The notes beneath the pieces are model-generated. The model was not told the origin of the DNA and made no database searches. It saw only the letters and a list, made by a program, of their open reading frames with translations. The translations under genes and the position numbers were made by a program. Below, piece by piece: positions 53,301 to 61,749 of a stretch of 64,000 nt of DNA. Each line of letters begins with the position of its first letter. Within the stretch, counting starts at the first letter, position 1. The stretch lies in NCBI GenBank assembly GCA_910585955.1, contig CAJUGC010000003.1:62001-126000 (forward strand), written 5' to 3'. Source of the stretch: an uncultured Christensenella sp. GTDB taxonomy: Bacteria; Bacillota; Clostridia; Christensenellales; Pumilibacteraceae.

Positions 53301-55123
53301 GCAACTTTTAATATTACGCTACCGATTTTAGATAAAATCCAATATATCTTTTCCAAAATCACATGGAATAAATTGAATCCCGGTGTTGTAAATCTTTCTT
53401 TTACTGCTCCGATAAATTTCTTAACCGAATCAAATGCTTTTAATATAAGCACCGATACTTTCTGAAACACTTCGGATTCTTTAACTTTTCGTATTAGACT
53501 TGCCAATACGGATACTACCTTTACAATAACCCCGACTACCGCCGAAAATACTTTATAGAAGAAATCCGTTTCTTTTATCGCATTATTAAGCTTGTATATA
53601 AAATCGCCGAGGCCACCGGCAACATTTGCTATCCCTCCGCCCAAACCGGGCAACAAACTCAACAACGGATCTAAAGCTCTAAACAACGAAGTAATAATAG
53701 TTTTACCAATTCCAAGAATGGCGAAAAAGCCACGGAATATACGAGTAATATTATTGAATATTCCCTCGTTGTTTTTAAGTCGTTCCGTAAAATCGCGAAT
53801 CGATTGAGTTATGTTGACAAGGCGTTCTGCGGTCATAGGCGGAAAAATATCATGGAACGCTTCGCTGACTGCACTGATTACGTTCTTCAATATTTGTAAC
53901 GTATTCATCAGTGATTCTATCATCAAATCTCTTCCGCCAAGCTCTTTCCATTGCGCAAGAAGTTCGTTTCTGCCTTCGGCACTTGCAGCAAAAATATCAT
54001 ACAGTTCGTTTGCCACATCAGTCCATAGCGTTTTTGCTTCTTCGTAATTACCGAATATAGTTTCAAACGTAGTAGACCAACCCGAACTCACAGCATCCTT
54101 TGTCGCATTGATTGCATCCGTAAACGTCTTAGCTTCCTGCGCCGCTTTAAACGCTTTTGCGCCGAGTTCCATCGTTTCGGAACTTACCTTCTTCATTGCG
54201 TCGGCAGCAGTTATACCTTCTTCGGAAGCAACTTTATAAACTTCTTCACTATAATTGCCGTACTTGTCCAAAGCGGCAAGCAACACATCGCTTGTAAACC
54301 ATCCATCCGACAATGTACTTGAAAAGTTTTGCGCCGTAACAAGCGTCCCATTAGCGGTTTCACCTTCTTCCGTAAGAACTCCGAGGGCTTTTGCGGTTTC
54401 GATCGCTATTTCTTTGAACTCTTTTGTCGCCATGTTGGCGTTTTCGATGGATTTCCAATCTTGAAGTTTAACCGCACCCATACCAATCGATTGCGAAAGG
54501 TTATACATCGCACGGCTTGCGGCTTCGGCATTCTGTCCGGATAATGCGGCCCAGTTTGCTATACCCATCATTGCTGTCACGGAAGTTTCCAACTCAACGC
54601 CGTTAGAAGTAAACTTACCGATATTCGAAACCATATCCGTAAAGTTATAACTTGTTTCGTCGGTAAACCAGTTTAATTTTTCTAACTGCTCATTTACTTC
54701 GTCAATCGATTTGCCAGTTGCATTTATGATAGTTTGTACGGCGGTGGTTTTTTCCTCATACTTGGCAAAGCCCGAGGTAACTTGGTCTATACTTAACGAA
54801 GCAACCAAACGCTTTCCTGCTTCTATTGCCGAGTTCGTTATATTAACCAATGCCGTAATAGCGATGATCTCCATTGCGGAGAATTTATTTCCAACGGTTT
54901 CTATACCGGAGGATAATCCGGACATACCGGAAGAACAGTTTTTAGACGAAGCATCGATTTCGTCAAGTCCTCTTGCCGCTCCACCCAAATTTAAGCTTTG
55001 CTTTAACCTGTCGAGGCTTGAAATACTGGTTTGAATATTCCGTTCAAATTTTGCATTATCAAACTGCATCTCGACGACTTTTTGATCAACAGTCCTACTC
55101 AAACCTGTGTAACCTCCTTCCAA
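50390..55123 (-). CDS. Tail tape measure protein
   Basis: 1577 residues. N-terminal coiled coil with MQFDNAKFERNIQTSISSLDRLKQSL, the TMP domain (FTDETSYNFTDMVSNIGKFTSNGVEL ... AMYNLSQSIGMGAVKLQDW), then many repeated hydrophobic helices (AIKILASACKSFGQMDWGMIGKGL and variants) and C-terminal IHSPSRVFAEYG. About 4.7 kb, predicting a tail of roughly 200 nm or more if it scales as in other siphophages (inference). The start overlaps the end of the gp10-like gene by 25 bp. The internal repeats of about 35-50 residues look like a tandem expansion. Confidence 0.95.
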   Translation of the reverse strand: MEGGYTGLSRTVDQKVVEMQFDNAKFERNIQTSISSLDRLKQSLNLGGAARGLDEIDASSKNCSSGMSGLSSGIETVGNKFSAMEIIAITALVNITNSAIEAGKRLVASLSIDQVTSGFAKYEEKTTAVQTIINATGKSIDEVNEQLEKLNWFTDETSYNFTDMVSNIGKFTSNGVELETSVTAMMGIANWAALSGQNAEAASRAMYNLSQSIGMGAVKLQDWKSIENANMATKEFKEIAIETAKALGVLTEEGETANGTLVTAQNFSSTLSDGWFTSDVLLAALDKYGNYSEEVYKVASEEGITAADAMKKVSSETMELGAKAFKAAQEAKTFTDAINATKDAVSSGWSTTFETIFGNYEEAKTLWTDVANELYDIFAASAEGRNELLAQWKELGGRDLMIESLMNTLQILKNVISAVSEAFHDIFPPMTAERLVNITQSIRDFTERLKNNEGIFNNITRIFRGFFAILGIGKTIITSLFRALDPLLSLLPGLGGGIANVAGGLGDFIYKLNNAIKETDFFYKVFSAVVGVIVKVVSVLASLIRKVKESEVFQKVSVLILKAFDSVKKFIGAVKERFTTPGFNLFHVILEKIYWILSKIGSVILKVASFFINAFKSMFQALSGSGFLEVMSKIWSIIVALGKCIFGLLGQAFSYLAEKLREADFKGLMEILSTISVGGIAYGITKFVTSLAEPFKGVKDILKGISGILDGVRGCFEAYQNKLKADTLFRIASAIAILVASLVVLSFIDEGKLMSGVAAIAMLFIELMTAMKVLMGFGKSKTQMVKATALMFGMSLAVLILASAVKKLSSLEPGALMKGLLGVAALVAIVVAATKALGTGTKTVMKGAAQLILFGFAIKILASACVTLSKLSWGDMMKGLIGVGILMAEVVGFLKFAKFDKKAFSTSLGMILLASAIKILASACKSFGQMDWGMIGKGLTSVAVLLLELAAFTRIVKPSKMVSTGLGLIGIATAMKIFASAMRSMASLSWEEIAKGLVSMAGCLAAVTVALNFLPKGMISKGLGLIAVATALLILSSAFRKMGNMSWSSVAKGLISLGGSLAILAVGLKLMKKTLSGAAALMVAAIALNMLAPALRKLGSMSWAEIGKSLLMLAGAFVILGVAGLVLGPLTPAILALSGALALIGVAVLAAGIGLVAAGAGLASLSAAFAAFCAAISGGASMIVTAFIVIVEGVASMIGTIAKMLATGIIEFIKVIGMGAPTIFEAVTQVVLGLIETLIACIPKLVECIFTLLQCVLATLVENTPSIVQAVFNILLACLQGIADNIGLVVQTAIDIVVNFIEGIAQKIPDVIQAGFDLVISFINGVADALDNNTGTVVEAMKRLIKSVLNAIVTVFSGGWDLLCDIGKNLMDGLVNGIKSAVNKVKDAVCSVGKKIKNWFCDLFGIHSPSRVFAEYGMYLDEGLADGLHAYSNRVEAATDDVGDIAIDSMTKAIADICDVVDKGDFAEPTIRPVMDLSEIQNGANTLSRMMDDANGYNMSASVDLAGRTAKSMNSPYDSDDSTAMDGIAQSIKKMAENPSQTFTNTFNITGNNPEEIAEEVSEILQKQVVRKGAVWE

Positions 55124-55476
55124 GCATCGTTTGCGATCCGTTCAAATATCGGTTTGATTGCGGGGTTAATGTAATCAACACCCTCGACATAACCGCCATT
55201 GTTCGTCGCATGTCCATACTGCAATATAATTGCAATAGGGACTCCATTTTGAATATTTGTATTATTGAAAACTATTGAAACCGTAGTTTTTGTTCTTTTA
55301 ATTTCATACTCCCAAGAACTTGCGGTTTCTCCGGAGTCTTTCGGAGTTGCAGCAGAAAGAGCGGCTACTCCGGCTCGACCATATTTATCGAGATTGCCCA
55401 TATGAACAACTTCTTTTGCTCTTTCAAAAAATCGAGACAATTTCGAGAAGTCGCCCTTCTGCTTGAAACTGATCAT
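55099..55476 (-). CDS. HK97 gp10-like neck/tail protein
   Basis: 125 residues, ATG behind GGAGGAATG. Pattern matches HK97 gp10/head-tail joining proteins: GRAGVAALSAATPKDSGETASSWEYEI and ILQYGHATNNGGYVEGVDYINPAIKPIFE. In most siphophages this gene precedes the tail tube; here it stands after the tail chaperones, directly before the tape measure. The stop is TGA within the tape measure start, evidence for standard code. Confidence 0.8.
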   Translation of the reverse strand: MISFKQKGDFSKLSRFFERAKEVVHMGNLDKYGRAGVAALSAATPKDSGETASSWEYEIKRTKTTVSIVFNNTNIQNGVPIAIILQYGHATNNGGYVEGVDYINPAIKPIFERIANDAWKEVTQV

Positions 55477-55499
55477 TTCATTCCTCCGAGTCTTTTTCG

Positions 55500-55844
55500 T
55501 TATTTATCGTTTTCAGTATTATTCGAAGTATCGTCGTTGTTTTTACGGGATAGAAACTGCTTGATAGTTTGTATCACCTTATCGTAACCGAGAGTCGATA
55601 CCAAAAAACTCAAAAACATAAGAATGACGACTTGCATTACCAAAATCGCCGAAAAAGGTACCGATTTGATTACAACGTAAACAATAGACGAAAGCAACGA
55701 AATGACAACCGAAACGATAATCGCAAGCACGTTGCTCGAATATTTCAGCTTGGTGTGGTCAAGTATTTTTTTCAATGCTTCGACCGTCAAGCCGGTAATA
55801 ATCGAAATAGCCAACAGTGCAACAGACAAAAATTCAATCGTCAT
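55500..55844 (-). CDS. Small three-helix membrane protein, holin-like
   Basis: 114 residues, RBS AGGAGG. Three hydrophobic helices (FLSVALLAISIITGL, VLAIIVSVVISLLSSIVYVVI, ILVMQVVILMFLSFLVS) and a charged C-terminal tail. Topology and size resemble phage holins, but it lies among tail assembly genes, not lysis genes. It could be an insertion of a membrane moron. Confidence in function is low. Confidence 0.6.
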   Translation of the reverse strand: MTIEFLSVALLAISIITGLTVEALKKILDHTKLKYSSNVLAIIVSVVISLLSSIVYVVIKSVPFSAILVMQVVILMFLSFLVSTLGYDKVIQTIKQFLSRKNNDDTSNNTENDK

Positions 55845-55864
55845 GGCTTTACCTCCTATTTACA

Positions 55865-56410
55865 TTATCCTTTTGTGTTATACCGCTGTCTGCGAGCAGC
55901 ATTTAACGCTGCATTGCGGCTTAAAATTTCCTTACTGCTATGCCGTTTCTTTTTGGGTTGGTTTTCAATATTGCACACTCTTATCAACGTCAATAAACGG
56001 TTCAAATGCCATTTCTGAAATTCAACCGGTATATTCAAAGCAATCATCCAACTATAGATAACTTCCGACGTAACGGTGCGCCTTGAATTTTGCTTTGCAT
56101 CATCATCCGAAAAATGCACCGCAGTCATCGGAGCGTTTATGTATGCGGAAATTTCCGAAATTTGCTTATCGGTGATTGCGGTGTAAACAATCGGATTGAC
56201 ATTTTGAGTTATGGTCATGCATTTAATGTAATCCAACGTTTCTTCGTTTGTCTTATGGACTTTCGACAGAAAAGTCTTATTCCATTTTGCTTCCCATTTG
56301 GAAATCGAAACCAAAGAGTGCTCCAATTGTAACTCGCAACCCGGAATGGGAACAAACTCGTTTTTTCTTTCATCCCACATATCGCTTGGAGGAATTACAA
56401 TTTTTAACAT
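55865..56410 (-). CDS. Phage tail protein, possible frameshift partner of tail chaperone
   Basis: 181 residues. Helical, with VSISKWEAKWNKTFLSKVHKTNEETLDYIKCMTI and a basic tail. Its frame is -1 relative to the gene just upstream, and that -1 frame stays open across the upstream stop codon, as in lambda G/T and relatives. A near-slippery A-AAA-GGG lies at the junction but does not fit the canonical heptamer fully. It may also start by itself at its ATG (GTAAGGG upstream). Likely a tail assembly chaperone product. Confidence 0.65.
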   Translation of the reverse strand: MLKIVIPPSDMWDERKNEFVPIPGCELQLEHSLVSISKWEAKWNKTFLSKVHKTNEETLDYIKCMTITQNVNPIVYTAITDKQISEISAYINAPMTAVHFSDDDAKQNSRRTVTSEVIYSWMIALNIPVEFQKWHLNRLLTLIRVCNIENQPKKKRHSSKEILSRNAALNAARRQRYNTKG

Positions 56411-56415
56411 ATCCC

Positions 56416-56781
56416 TTACCCTTTTACTTTAGGAATAATAGCATTTATGAAAGCCGACGCCTTTTCTTCGTTGGTAGCGAGTTCCATAAACAAAATGTTA
56501 TACGCCGGCGTTGCGGCAAATCCCTCGGAGATTTCTTTCGACTTGCAAAATCTTCTTCCGTCGTCGGATTTTTCACCGTAAGCCGCAAGGATAACCTCTT
56601 TAAAAGCTTTAATGATTGCCGCTTGATCTTTGGCATGCACAATTCTCTCGAGTTTCTCTTTGAAACCGCCTTCGGTAGTAAGTTGCATCTCTGCAAGTTC
56701 GGACTCATTCAAATTGAAGAAGAAATCTTCGGTACGCTCTTCGTCGTTATAGTCGGTATAGGTTATGGTTTTCTTTAACAT
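56416..56781 (-). CDS. Tail assembly chaperone (gpG-like)
   Basis: 121 residues directly after the tail tube gene. Typical pattern: TITYTDYNDEERTEDFFFNLNESELAEMQL at the start, then KSKEISEGFAATPAYNILFMELATNEEKASAFINAIIP. This family coats the tape measure protein during tail building. RBS AAAGGAG. The start lies 83 bp after the tube gene. Confidence 0.85.
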   Translation of the reverse strand: MLKKTITYTDYNDEERTEDFFFNLNESELAEMQLTTEGGFKEKLERIVHAKDQAAIIKAFKEVILAAYGEKSDDGRRFCKSKEISEGFAATPAYNILFMELATNEEKASAFINAIIPKVKG

Positions 56782-56864
56782 AATTGTTTTCTCCTTTCAT
56801 AGATTAATAAAAATATAAAGAGCCGAAAGCTTTTAACTAACGGCTCTTTGCTTTGATGTGGCTA

Positions 56865-57524
56865 TTACGCCGCAGCCTTGAGAAGCTCGATAACTTCGGA
56901 AGGCAACGGAAGTCTCGGTTCTTCCTCTTCGGTTCCGTACAAAATATCTTCGAGAGCTTTGAGCTTCTCCGCAGGTACTTTCGTAGAATCGATCACGAGG
57001 GTGGCCGACGGTTTAAAATTGTCGCCGACTTCTACGGGTGTCGTGGTAAACTCCCACGAGAAGGTAATGGCGTCCGGGCTATCGTTGATGGTTTCGTAAC
57101 CTTTTTCGCTCGGTTGTGCGGTAGCACCGTAAACCAAGTGGAGTTTGTATCCGTAATCGGAACCTTTGGTATCGTTACCCAGTCTGGTTACATAAGAAAG
57201 ACCGAAAGGCTGATGCGCCTGCTGCGCAACGACAACGCCTGGGGTTGCTTCCACATACCCTTGGCATGCATTGAATTCGTCCGGATACATATAGGCCTCG
57301 ATGGTGCCTTCGAACTCCTCCGCCGAAGTAAGATTCAAATACTTGATATTATCGGCATAAAGCGCGGTAGCTTCCGCACCCGAGGGACTCTCGGTAACGC
57401 CCGTAAGTCCGTTCCACGCGACACCTTTGGGATAAGTTCCGTCTTCTTGAAGATAGAGAACGCCCTTGTTTACGCCTGTTTCATACAAACGTTCGTTAAT
57501 CTGATCCCATTTAAGTTTAGACAT
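56865..57524 (-). CDS. Major tail tube protein
   Basis: 219 residues, RBS AAAGGAG. Pattern of phi13-type major tail proteins: KLKWDQINERLYETGVNKGVLYLQ, GLTGVTESPSGAEATALYADNIKYLNLTSAEEF, and FSWEFTTTPVEV near 150. An acidic C-terminal tail ends LPSEVIELLKAAA. Polymerises into the siphovirus tail tube. Followed by the chaperone gene as expected. Confidence 0.93.
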   Translation of the reverse strand: MSKLKWDQINERLYETGVNKGVLYLQEDGTYPKGVAWNGLTGVTESPSGAEATALYADNIKYLNLTSAEEFEGTIEAYMYPDEFNACQGYVEATPGVVVAQQAHQPFGLSYVTRLGNDTKGSDYGYKLHLVYGATAQPSEKGYETINDSPDAITFSWEFTTTPVEVGDNFKPSATLVIDSTKVPAEKLKALEDILYGTEEEEPRLPLPSEVIELLKAAA

Positions 57525-57539
57525 AAATAGTTTCTCCTT

Positions 57540-57854
57540 TTAAAAATAAATTGTAAAGACATCGTGATGCAGATTATCCGCAACGTAATGTCGATTAAAA
57601 CTGCACTTTGGTAATTGTGAAACTTTATCGACAATTTCGCTATCGGGATCTCTATCCACGACCGTAAGTTGATAAGCGATGTTACTGAGATAAACTCTGT
57701 TATTCGCATGCAAATTTTCTATATTCGCACGAGAATATATAATCGCCGGGTATTTAATATGTACTGACGAAGGGGGTTGAAAATACACATTACGACTCCC
57801 TAACACGGTTTCAAGTAGGGTCTGAAGATTTGGTCTTCTATCCATTGTACACAC
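57540..57854 (-). CDS. Tail completion/terminator protein
   Basis: 104 residues. YPAIIYSRANIENLHANNRVYLSNIAYQLTVVDRDPDSEIVDKV matches siphovirus tail terminator or neck proteins (Minor tail type gpU-like). Overlaps the previous gene by 17 bp and stands just before the tail tube gene, the usual position. Confidence 0.75.
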   Translation of the reverse strand: MCTMDRRPNLQTLLETVLGSRNVYFQPPSSVHIKYPAIIYSRANIENLHANNRVYLSNIAYQLTVVDRDPDSEIVDKVSQLPKCSFNRHYVADNLHHDVFTIYF

Positions 57855-58152
57855 CCCCTATCGACAGCACTAGTCTCGGGTACTGAATGTTGATGTTTGT
57901 AACCTTCCATTTAGCACCGTTCAACTCAACGTAACATATGTCGGAATAATGCTCGTTTGCATAAAGGTCGGCTACTATGCTGATTTCGTTTGAAATACGA
58001 ATATCATCATTCAAACTATCGGAACTTTGATAGCCTTTGGTGTTTTTGATTAAATCGCCGAAGTATTTCTTTTCAACAATCTCATTCACCCACACCCCGG
58101 GCTTTGATTCTCTTTGTGTGGAGAATCCTATGTTACCGTAATATTTTGCCAT
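57838..58152 (-). CDS. Head closure/head-tail connector protein
   Basis: 104 residues, ATG behind GGAGGTCGGC. Beta-rich (ISIVADLYANEHYSDICYVELNGAKWKVTNINIQYPRLVLSIGG), a pattern of head-closure proteins like SPP1 gp16. Position between capsid and tail terminator genes supports this. The gap upstream contains a vestigial copy of the AATTCAAAATGG leader. Confidence 0.7.
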   Translation of the reverse strand: MAKYYGNIGFSTQRESKPGVWVNEIVEKKYFGDLIKNTKGYQSSDSLNDDIRISNEISIVADLYANEHYSDICYVELNGAKWKVTNINIQYPRLVLSIGGVYNG

Positions 58153-58202
58153 GCCGACCTCCTGCTCTCGATTTTACTCCATTTTGAATTCTTGCCGCGG
58201 AT

Positions 58203-59966
58203 TTACTCTTCGGAGCCGGATGCTTCGCCCGTAGCGGATGCTTCGATGACGATGGCGGAATACGGTTTAACGAGCGCGCCCGAACAACGAGTTTCGATAA
58301 GATACTTTTGCTGATTGTAATCGATGTCGAAATCGTCAAACATATTTACCGCACCACCTTTATCGGCACCGACGTTATAATCGGCGAGATTTACGATAAT
58401 TCCGAGCAACTCTCTTTCTTTGCCGCCGACCGTTCTCGTCTTGCTTTCCATAACGGGAACCGTAATGATTTCTTTCACGCGAAGCTTTGTTGCGAGTTTC
58501 TCGACCGATTCGTAAATGTCTCTTCCCGTGCTATCCGTCAAAAGCAAGCAATCGGTAAGCATATCTTCGGTCGTGTAAAGCGACGGATTGCCGGAACCCT
58601 TATAGTTCTTACGAGCTTTGATACATGCTTTGATGAACTCCTTGGCACGAGTATCCGCATCCGTTGCTACAACCAACGCCGCAATGGTGTACAATTCGTC
58701 GTCGGTCCAAATAGGACGAATCTTACTTTGGTCGATTTTGTCGTTGGACGATGCCAAACGGCCGTCGCCGATAAGGAATGCCCGCGCCAGTTCCTCGTCG
58801 AGTTTGCCGCGCATTTCGGACTTAATCCACGCAATGACATCGAAATCGGTGATATCGACAACGTCGTCGCGATCGATGGTTTGTTTCTTATACACGGTCG
58901 TCGGGTCGGTCGTACGCTTAAGCAACGAGAATACCTCGTCGATTTTCTTTTTGCCTTTCGTGTAACCTTTTGCTCTTGCTTCGTCTGCCGTAATATTCGC
59001 GAGAGTGGATTTGATGCGCGAGAAAGGCGTACGATGTACCGAAGCCATAACCTTTCCTACCCACGCTTGGTCTCTGTCGATCATTACGGGGGTCGTCGTT
59101 ACGTTTTTATTGTCGGGGAACAGATACTCGATTTTCTCTATTCCGTGTTGCAGCGCCGATTCCTTCAAACTGCCGTATCTCTTCCAATCGTTGATGATTT
59201 CCATCTGCTCGGCATGACTAAGTACATCGCCGCCGGGAATAGTTTCGTCGTTTTCGAACACGTTGTGTTTCATGTTGTTTTCGTCTCCTTGATTTTTATC
59301 GTTTTCTTCGTCGGCTTCGTTTTCTTCCAATGCCTGCCCGACGAGCGCATACATTACATTTTTTTGTTCTTCGGTCATCGAATCGACAACCTCTTGAACG
59401 GTCTTACCTTCCTTCTTATTTTCCATTTCGGATTCTTCTCCTTTTTCTTTATTAGGTTCGGTACTGGGCGGCGTCGGTTTTGTTTCTTTTTCTTCGGACT
59501 TTTCATCGGAATGATACAATTCGATTTCTTCTCCCGTAAAGATAACAGCCGAATCTTCGGATTTTTCTCCGTGATTAATCACGTCGTCTATAAATGCACC
59601 CGGATTCGCTCCTGCCAAAACAAGACTTACTTCACGAATGATTCCATGAAGAACCGCCGCGCCGTGTTGTTTAAGTTTATTGGCGAATATAGACAACGCA
59701 GTCACGTCCCCATGTTCTACCAACAGTTTTGCTTTCTTTCCAGCGGGTGTGTCGTTAAACACACAGTAAGCATAAACTCCGTCGTTTCGATTTTCCAAAA
59801 CGGCATGTCCCAATACGTTGTCGGGATCGTTATGTTGATGATTCCAAACAAGCGGAACCGTTTGTCCGTCTTGTTCTTTGAAAGCATCCTTCATAATCAT
59901 CCGGCCATCGGAACATTTGAGATTTGCTTTTGTTGCCCAACCGCTGAAATCATAATTCTTTTCCAT
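58203..59966 (-). CDS. Fused prohead protease and HK97-fold major capsid protein
   Basis: 587 residues. The first 160 residues are a U35-type prohead protease: VPLVWNHQHNDPDNVLG with the catalytic His near 44, HGDVTALSIF with the Ser near 92, and IREVSLVLAGANPGAFID. A charged linker of about 100 residues (EKSEEKETKPTPPSTEP ... EENEADEENDKNQ) corresponds to the scaffold (delta) region. From about 245 on is the capsid: KKKIDEVFSLLKRTTDPTTVYKKQTI and RAFLIGDGR ... ICDD-like DDELYTI. Self-cleavage should release the mature subunit. Fusion of these two genes occurs in some phages but is less common than separate genes. Confidence 0.88.
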   Translation of the reverse strand: MEKNYDFSGWATKANLKCSDGRMIMKDAFKEQDGQTVPLVWNHQHNDPDNVLGHAVLENRNDGVYAYCVFNDTPAGKKAKLLVEHGDVTALSIFANKLKQHGAAVLHGIIREVSLVLAGANPGAFIDDVINHGEKSEDSAVIFTGEEIELYHSDEKSEEKETKPTPPSTEPNKEKGEESEMENKKEGKTVQEVVDSMTEEQKNVMYALVGQALEENEADEENDKNQGDENNMKHNVFENDETIPGGDVLSHAEQMEIINDWKRYGSLKESALQHGIEKIEYLFPDNKNVTTTPVMIDRDQAWVGKVMASVHRTPFSRIKSTLANITADEARAKGYTKGKKKIDEVFSLLKRTTDPTTVYKKQTIDRDDVVDITDFDVIAWIKSEMRGKLDEELARAFLIGDGRLASSNDKIDQSKIRPIWTDDELYTIAALVVATDADTRAKEFIKACIKARKNYKGSGNPSLYTTEDMLTDCLLLTDSTGRDIYESVEKLATKLRVKEIITVPVMESKTRTVGGKERELLGIIVNLADYNVGADKGGAVNMFDDFDIDYNQQKYLIETRCSGALVKPYSAIVIEASATGEASGSEE

Positions 59967-59972
59967 TTTGAA

Positions 59973-61229
59973 TTATTCCTCCGTCGGATTGATTGTTGTG
60001 TTTGTAGGCGGTGCCTGATCTGTGGAGCCGCTCGGCGCGCTAAGGTTTTTATTCCTTAATTCATCGGCGTGCGGATCTTTCGAAGGCATAAGCCCAATTA
60101 TTTGTCTGATTTCGTTAGACGTCATAATCTCGTTCCTTGTAAACTTATCTGCCATTTCGGAAATTTGACTTACCGGAACAAGCTTGAAAGGATCTATAAA
60201 GAACGAAATCGATTTACGTTGCGAGCGAGCGGTTTTTGTTAAAAACTTTCGTTTCATTTCGTCCGTGATTGCCGAGACTATCGGCTCGATTGAACGATTC
60301 TGATAATTTAACATTGTTTTTTCATCGGCGGAACCATCTAATACTCCCTGCGTAATTCCTAACTGGCTATATAGCATACTCGTTAAGTAAGTTATTTGGG
60401 ACATTAGATTATTTTCTACCGAACGATTCAACTGTGTTATGTGCTCAGTTGCATCCGTATAAGCTATACCGTATTTCGAACCGGCTAATTGCGATTCGAT
60501 TTGTTGTCTCCGTTCCTCGGCTTGTTTCTTCCTAAGTTCGGATTTAATAGTATAAGGTAACTGGATAATCAAATCCAATTTACCGGAACCGCTTTGTTCA
60601 TCAATGGCATCCAAAATATTAAGTTTTCGTATCAAACGTTGCATGGTTGAGTTCGGCTCGTTTATAACCGCGTATAACGGATTCTCAACGATGCCGATTG
60701 CCTTCTTTGGAAGAACAATGTCTTCCTTTACAGCACGTCTTTCGTTATAAACTCTTACTTTTACATGATTCGGATACCATTCCAAAATTTGTCCGGTTCT
60801 TAAACTCAAAACATCGAATGAACTATTATCGATCGGATTACAGGTCGTATCTACCGGAACAATGGCTACACATCCTTCATCAAACATTGACATTACAACG
60901 TCTTGAATAAATGCTCGCCCTGTTTGATCGATATTGGCTTCCAACGTCAAGCATTTGTTTAGACCGGAATCGACGGTTTCAACAAATCTGTCGTTTTCAT
61001 CAAGCTGAACGTGTTTTATACTAATTGCCGACACGTCAAGAGCAATACGATTGTAAACGGATGTAACAATAGATTTTTCGTTACCTCTCGTGAAGCGAGG
61101 TCTATCGGGTCTATAAGAATAATTCATTCCTATATTCTCATAAACCGCCCTAGGTGGATCCCTATTAAAAAAAGCGTTCCAAGCATTTTTCAGCCTAGAA
61201 CCGAAAGTTTCTTTATCGTTATCTTTCAT
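59973..61229 (-). CDS. Phage portal protein
   Basis: 418 residues. HK97-like portal: NAFFNRDPPRAVYENIGMNYSYRPDR, VTSVYNRIALDVSAISIKH near 50, GQILEWYPNHVKVRVYN, and ITYLTSMLYSQLGITQGVLDGSADEKTMLNYQNRSIEPIV near 280, followed by the C-terminal ITDEMKRKFL. Forms the dodecameric DNA gate. Lies between terminase and capsid genes, overlapping neither. Confidence 0.92.
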   Translation of the reverse strand: MKDNDKETFGSRLKNAWNAFFNRDPPRAVYENIGMNYSYRPDRPRFTRGNEKSIVTSVYNRIALDVSAISIKHVQLDENDRFVETVDSGLNKCLTLEANIDQTGRAFIQDVVMSMFDEGCVAIVPVDTTCNPIDNSSFDVLSLRTGQILEWYPNHVKVRVYNERRAVKEDIVLPKKAIGIVENPLYAVINEPNSTMQRLIRKLNILDAIDEQSGSGKLDLIIQLPYTIKSELRKKQAEERRQQIESQLAGSKYGIAYTDATEHITQLNRSVENNLMSQITYLTSMLYSQLGITQGVLDGSADEKTMLNYQNRSIEPIVSAITDEMKRKFLTKTARSQRKSISFFIDPFKLVPVSQISEMADKFTRNEIMTSNEIRQIIGLMPSKDPHADELRNKNLSAPSGSTDQAPPTNTTINPTEE

Positions 61230-61241
61230 TAAGCACCTCTT

Positions 61242-61736
61242 TTACGTTTCTACTTTGTCTATCACGGTCTTTTTATACGCCACTTTTCCGGAACCATAAA
61301 TACCGTTTTTAAGTTGTTGCATGTTGTATCCCTGATCTGCAAGGGCCATAAACACACCGACCTCACCGCGCTTTGCAACAAACGAAACCGTTTTTCCCGA
61401 TGGCGATTTTAATCCGGATACCTTTTCATTCATCAACGATGCCATTTTCTGATTATATGACATAATCGTAGACGAACTCAATTTCCCGGATTTTGTTCTG
61501 GCATTGGGGTCTCTGAGCAACTGTTGTTGATAACTTTTTAATTCTTTTGCAGATTTCGTTCGTGCGCGAGAAGTTATCTTTTCGGTATTCTTTTTAGCCC
61601 AACGCATATCCTTTTTGTCAAGGGCATGTTGACGACGAAGTCCTGCCTTTGTTAAAGACCCGTCTTCATTCTGATAACGTCTGACACCCCAGCGTTGTCC
61701 CAAAATTCCGTGATGGTAAATTACGTTATTTGCCAT
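61242..61736 (-). CDS. Phage protein with HHGxxGQRWGVRR motif
   Basis: 164 residues, start in an AATTCAAAATGG leader with GGAGAAAA upstream. N-terminus NVIYHHGILGQRWGVRRYQ followed by NEDGSLTKAG, then basic helical sequence with DPNARTKSGKLSSSTIMSYNQKMASL. The motif recurs in many Firmicutes phages near packaging and capsid genes; function unproven. A paralogue stands on the other side of terminase. Confidence 0.7.
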   Translation of the reverse strand: MANNVIYHHGILGQRWGVRRYQNEDGSLTKAGLRRQHALDKKDMRWAKKNTEKITSRARTKSAKELKSYQQQLLRDPNARTKSGKLSSSTIMSYNQKMASLMNEKVSGLKSPSGKTVSFVAKRGEVGVFMALADQGYNMQQLKNGIYGSGKVAYKKTVIDKVET

Positions 61737-61749
61737 TTTGAATTTTCTC

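Noticed and set aside
58308..60059. Plus-strand open frame of 583 codons
   Set aside because: Antisense of the capsid fusion gene; His/Phe/Arg-rich shadow composition.
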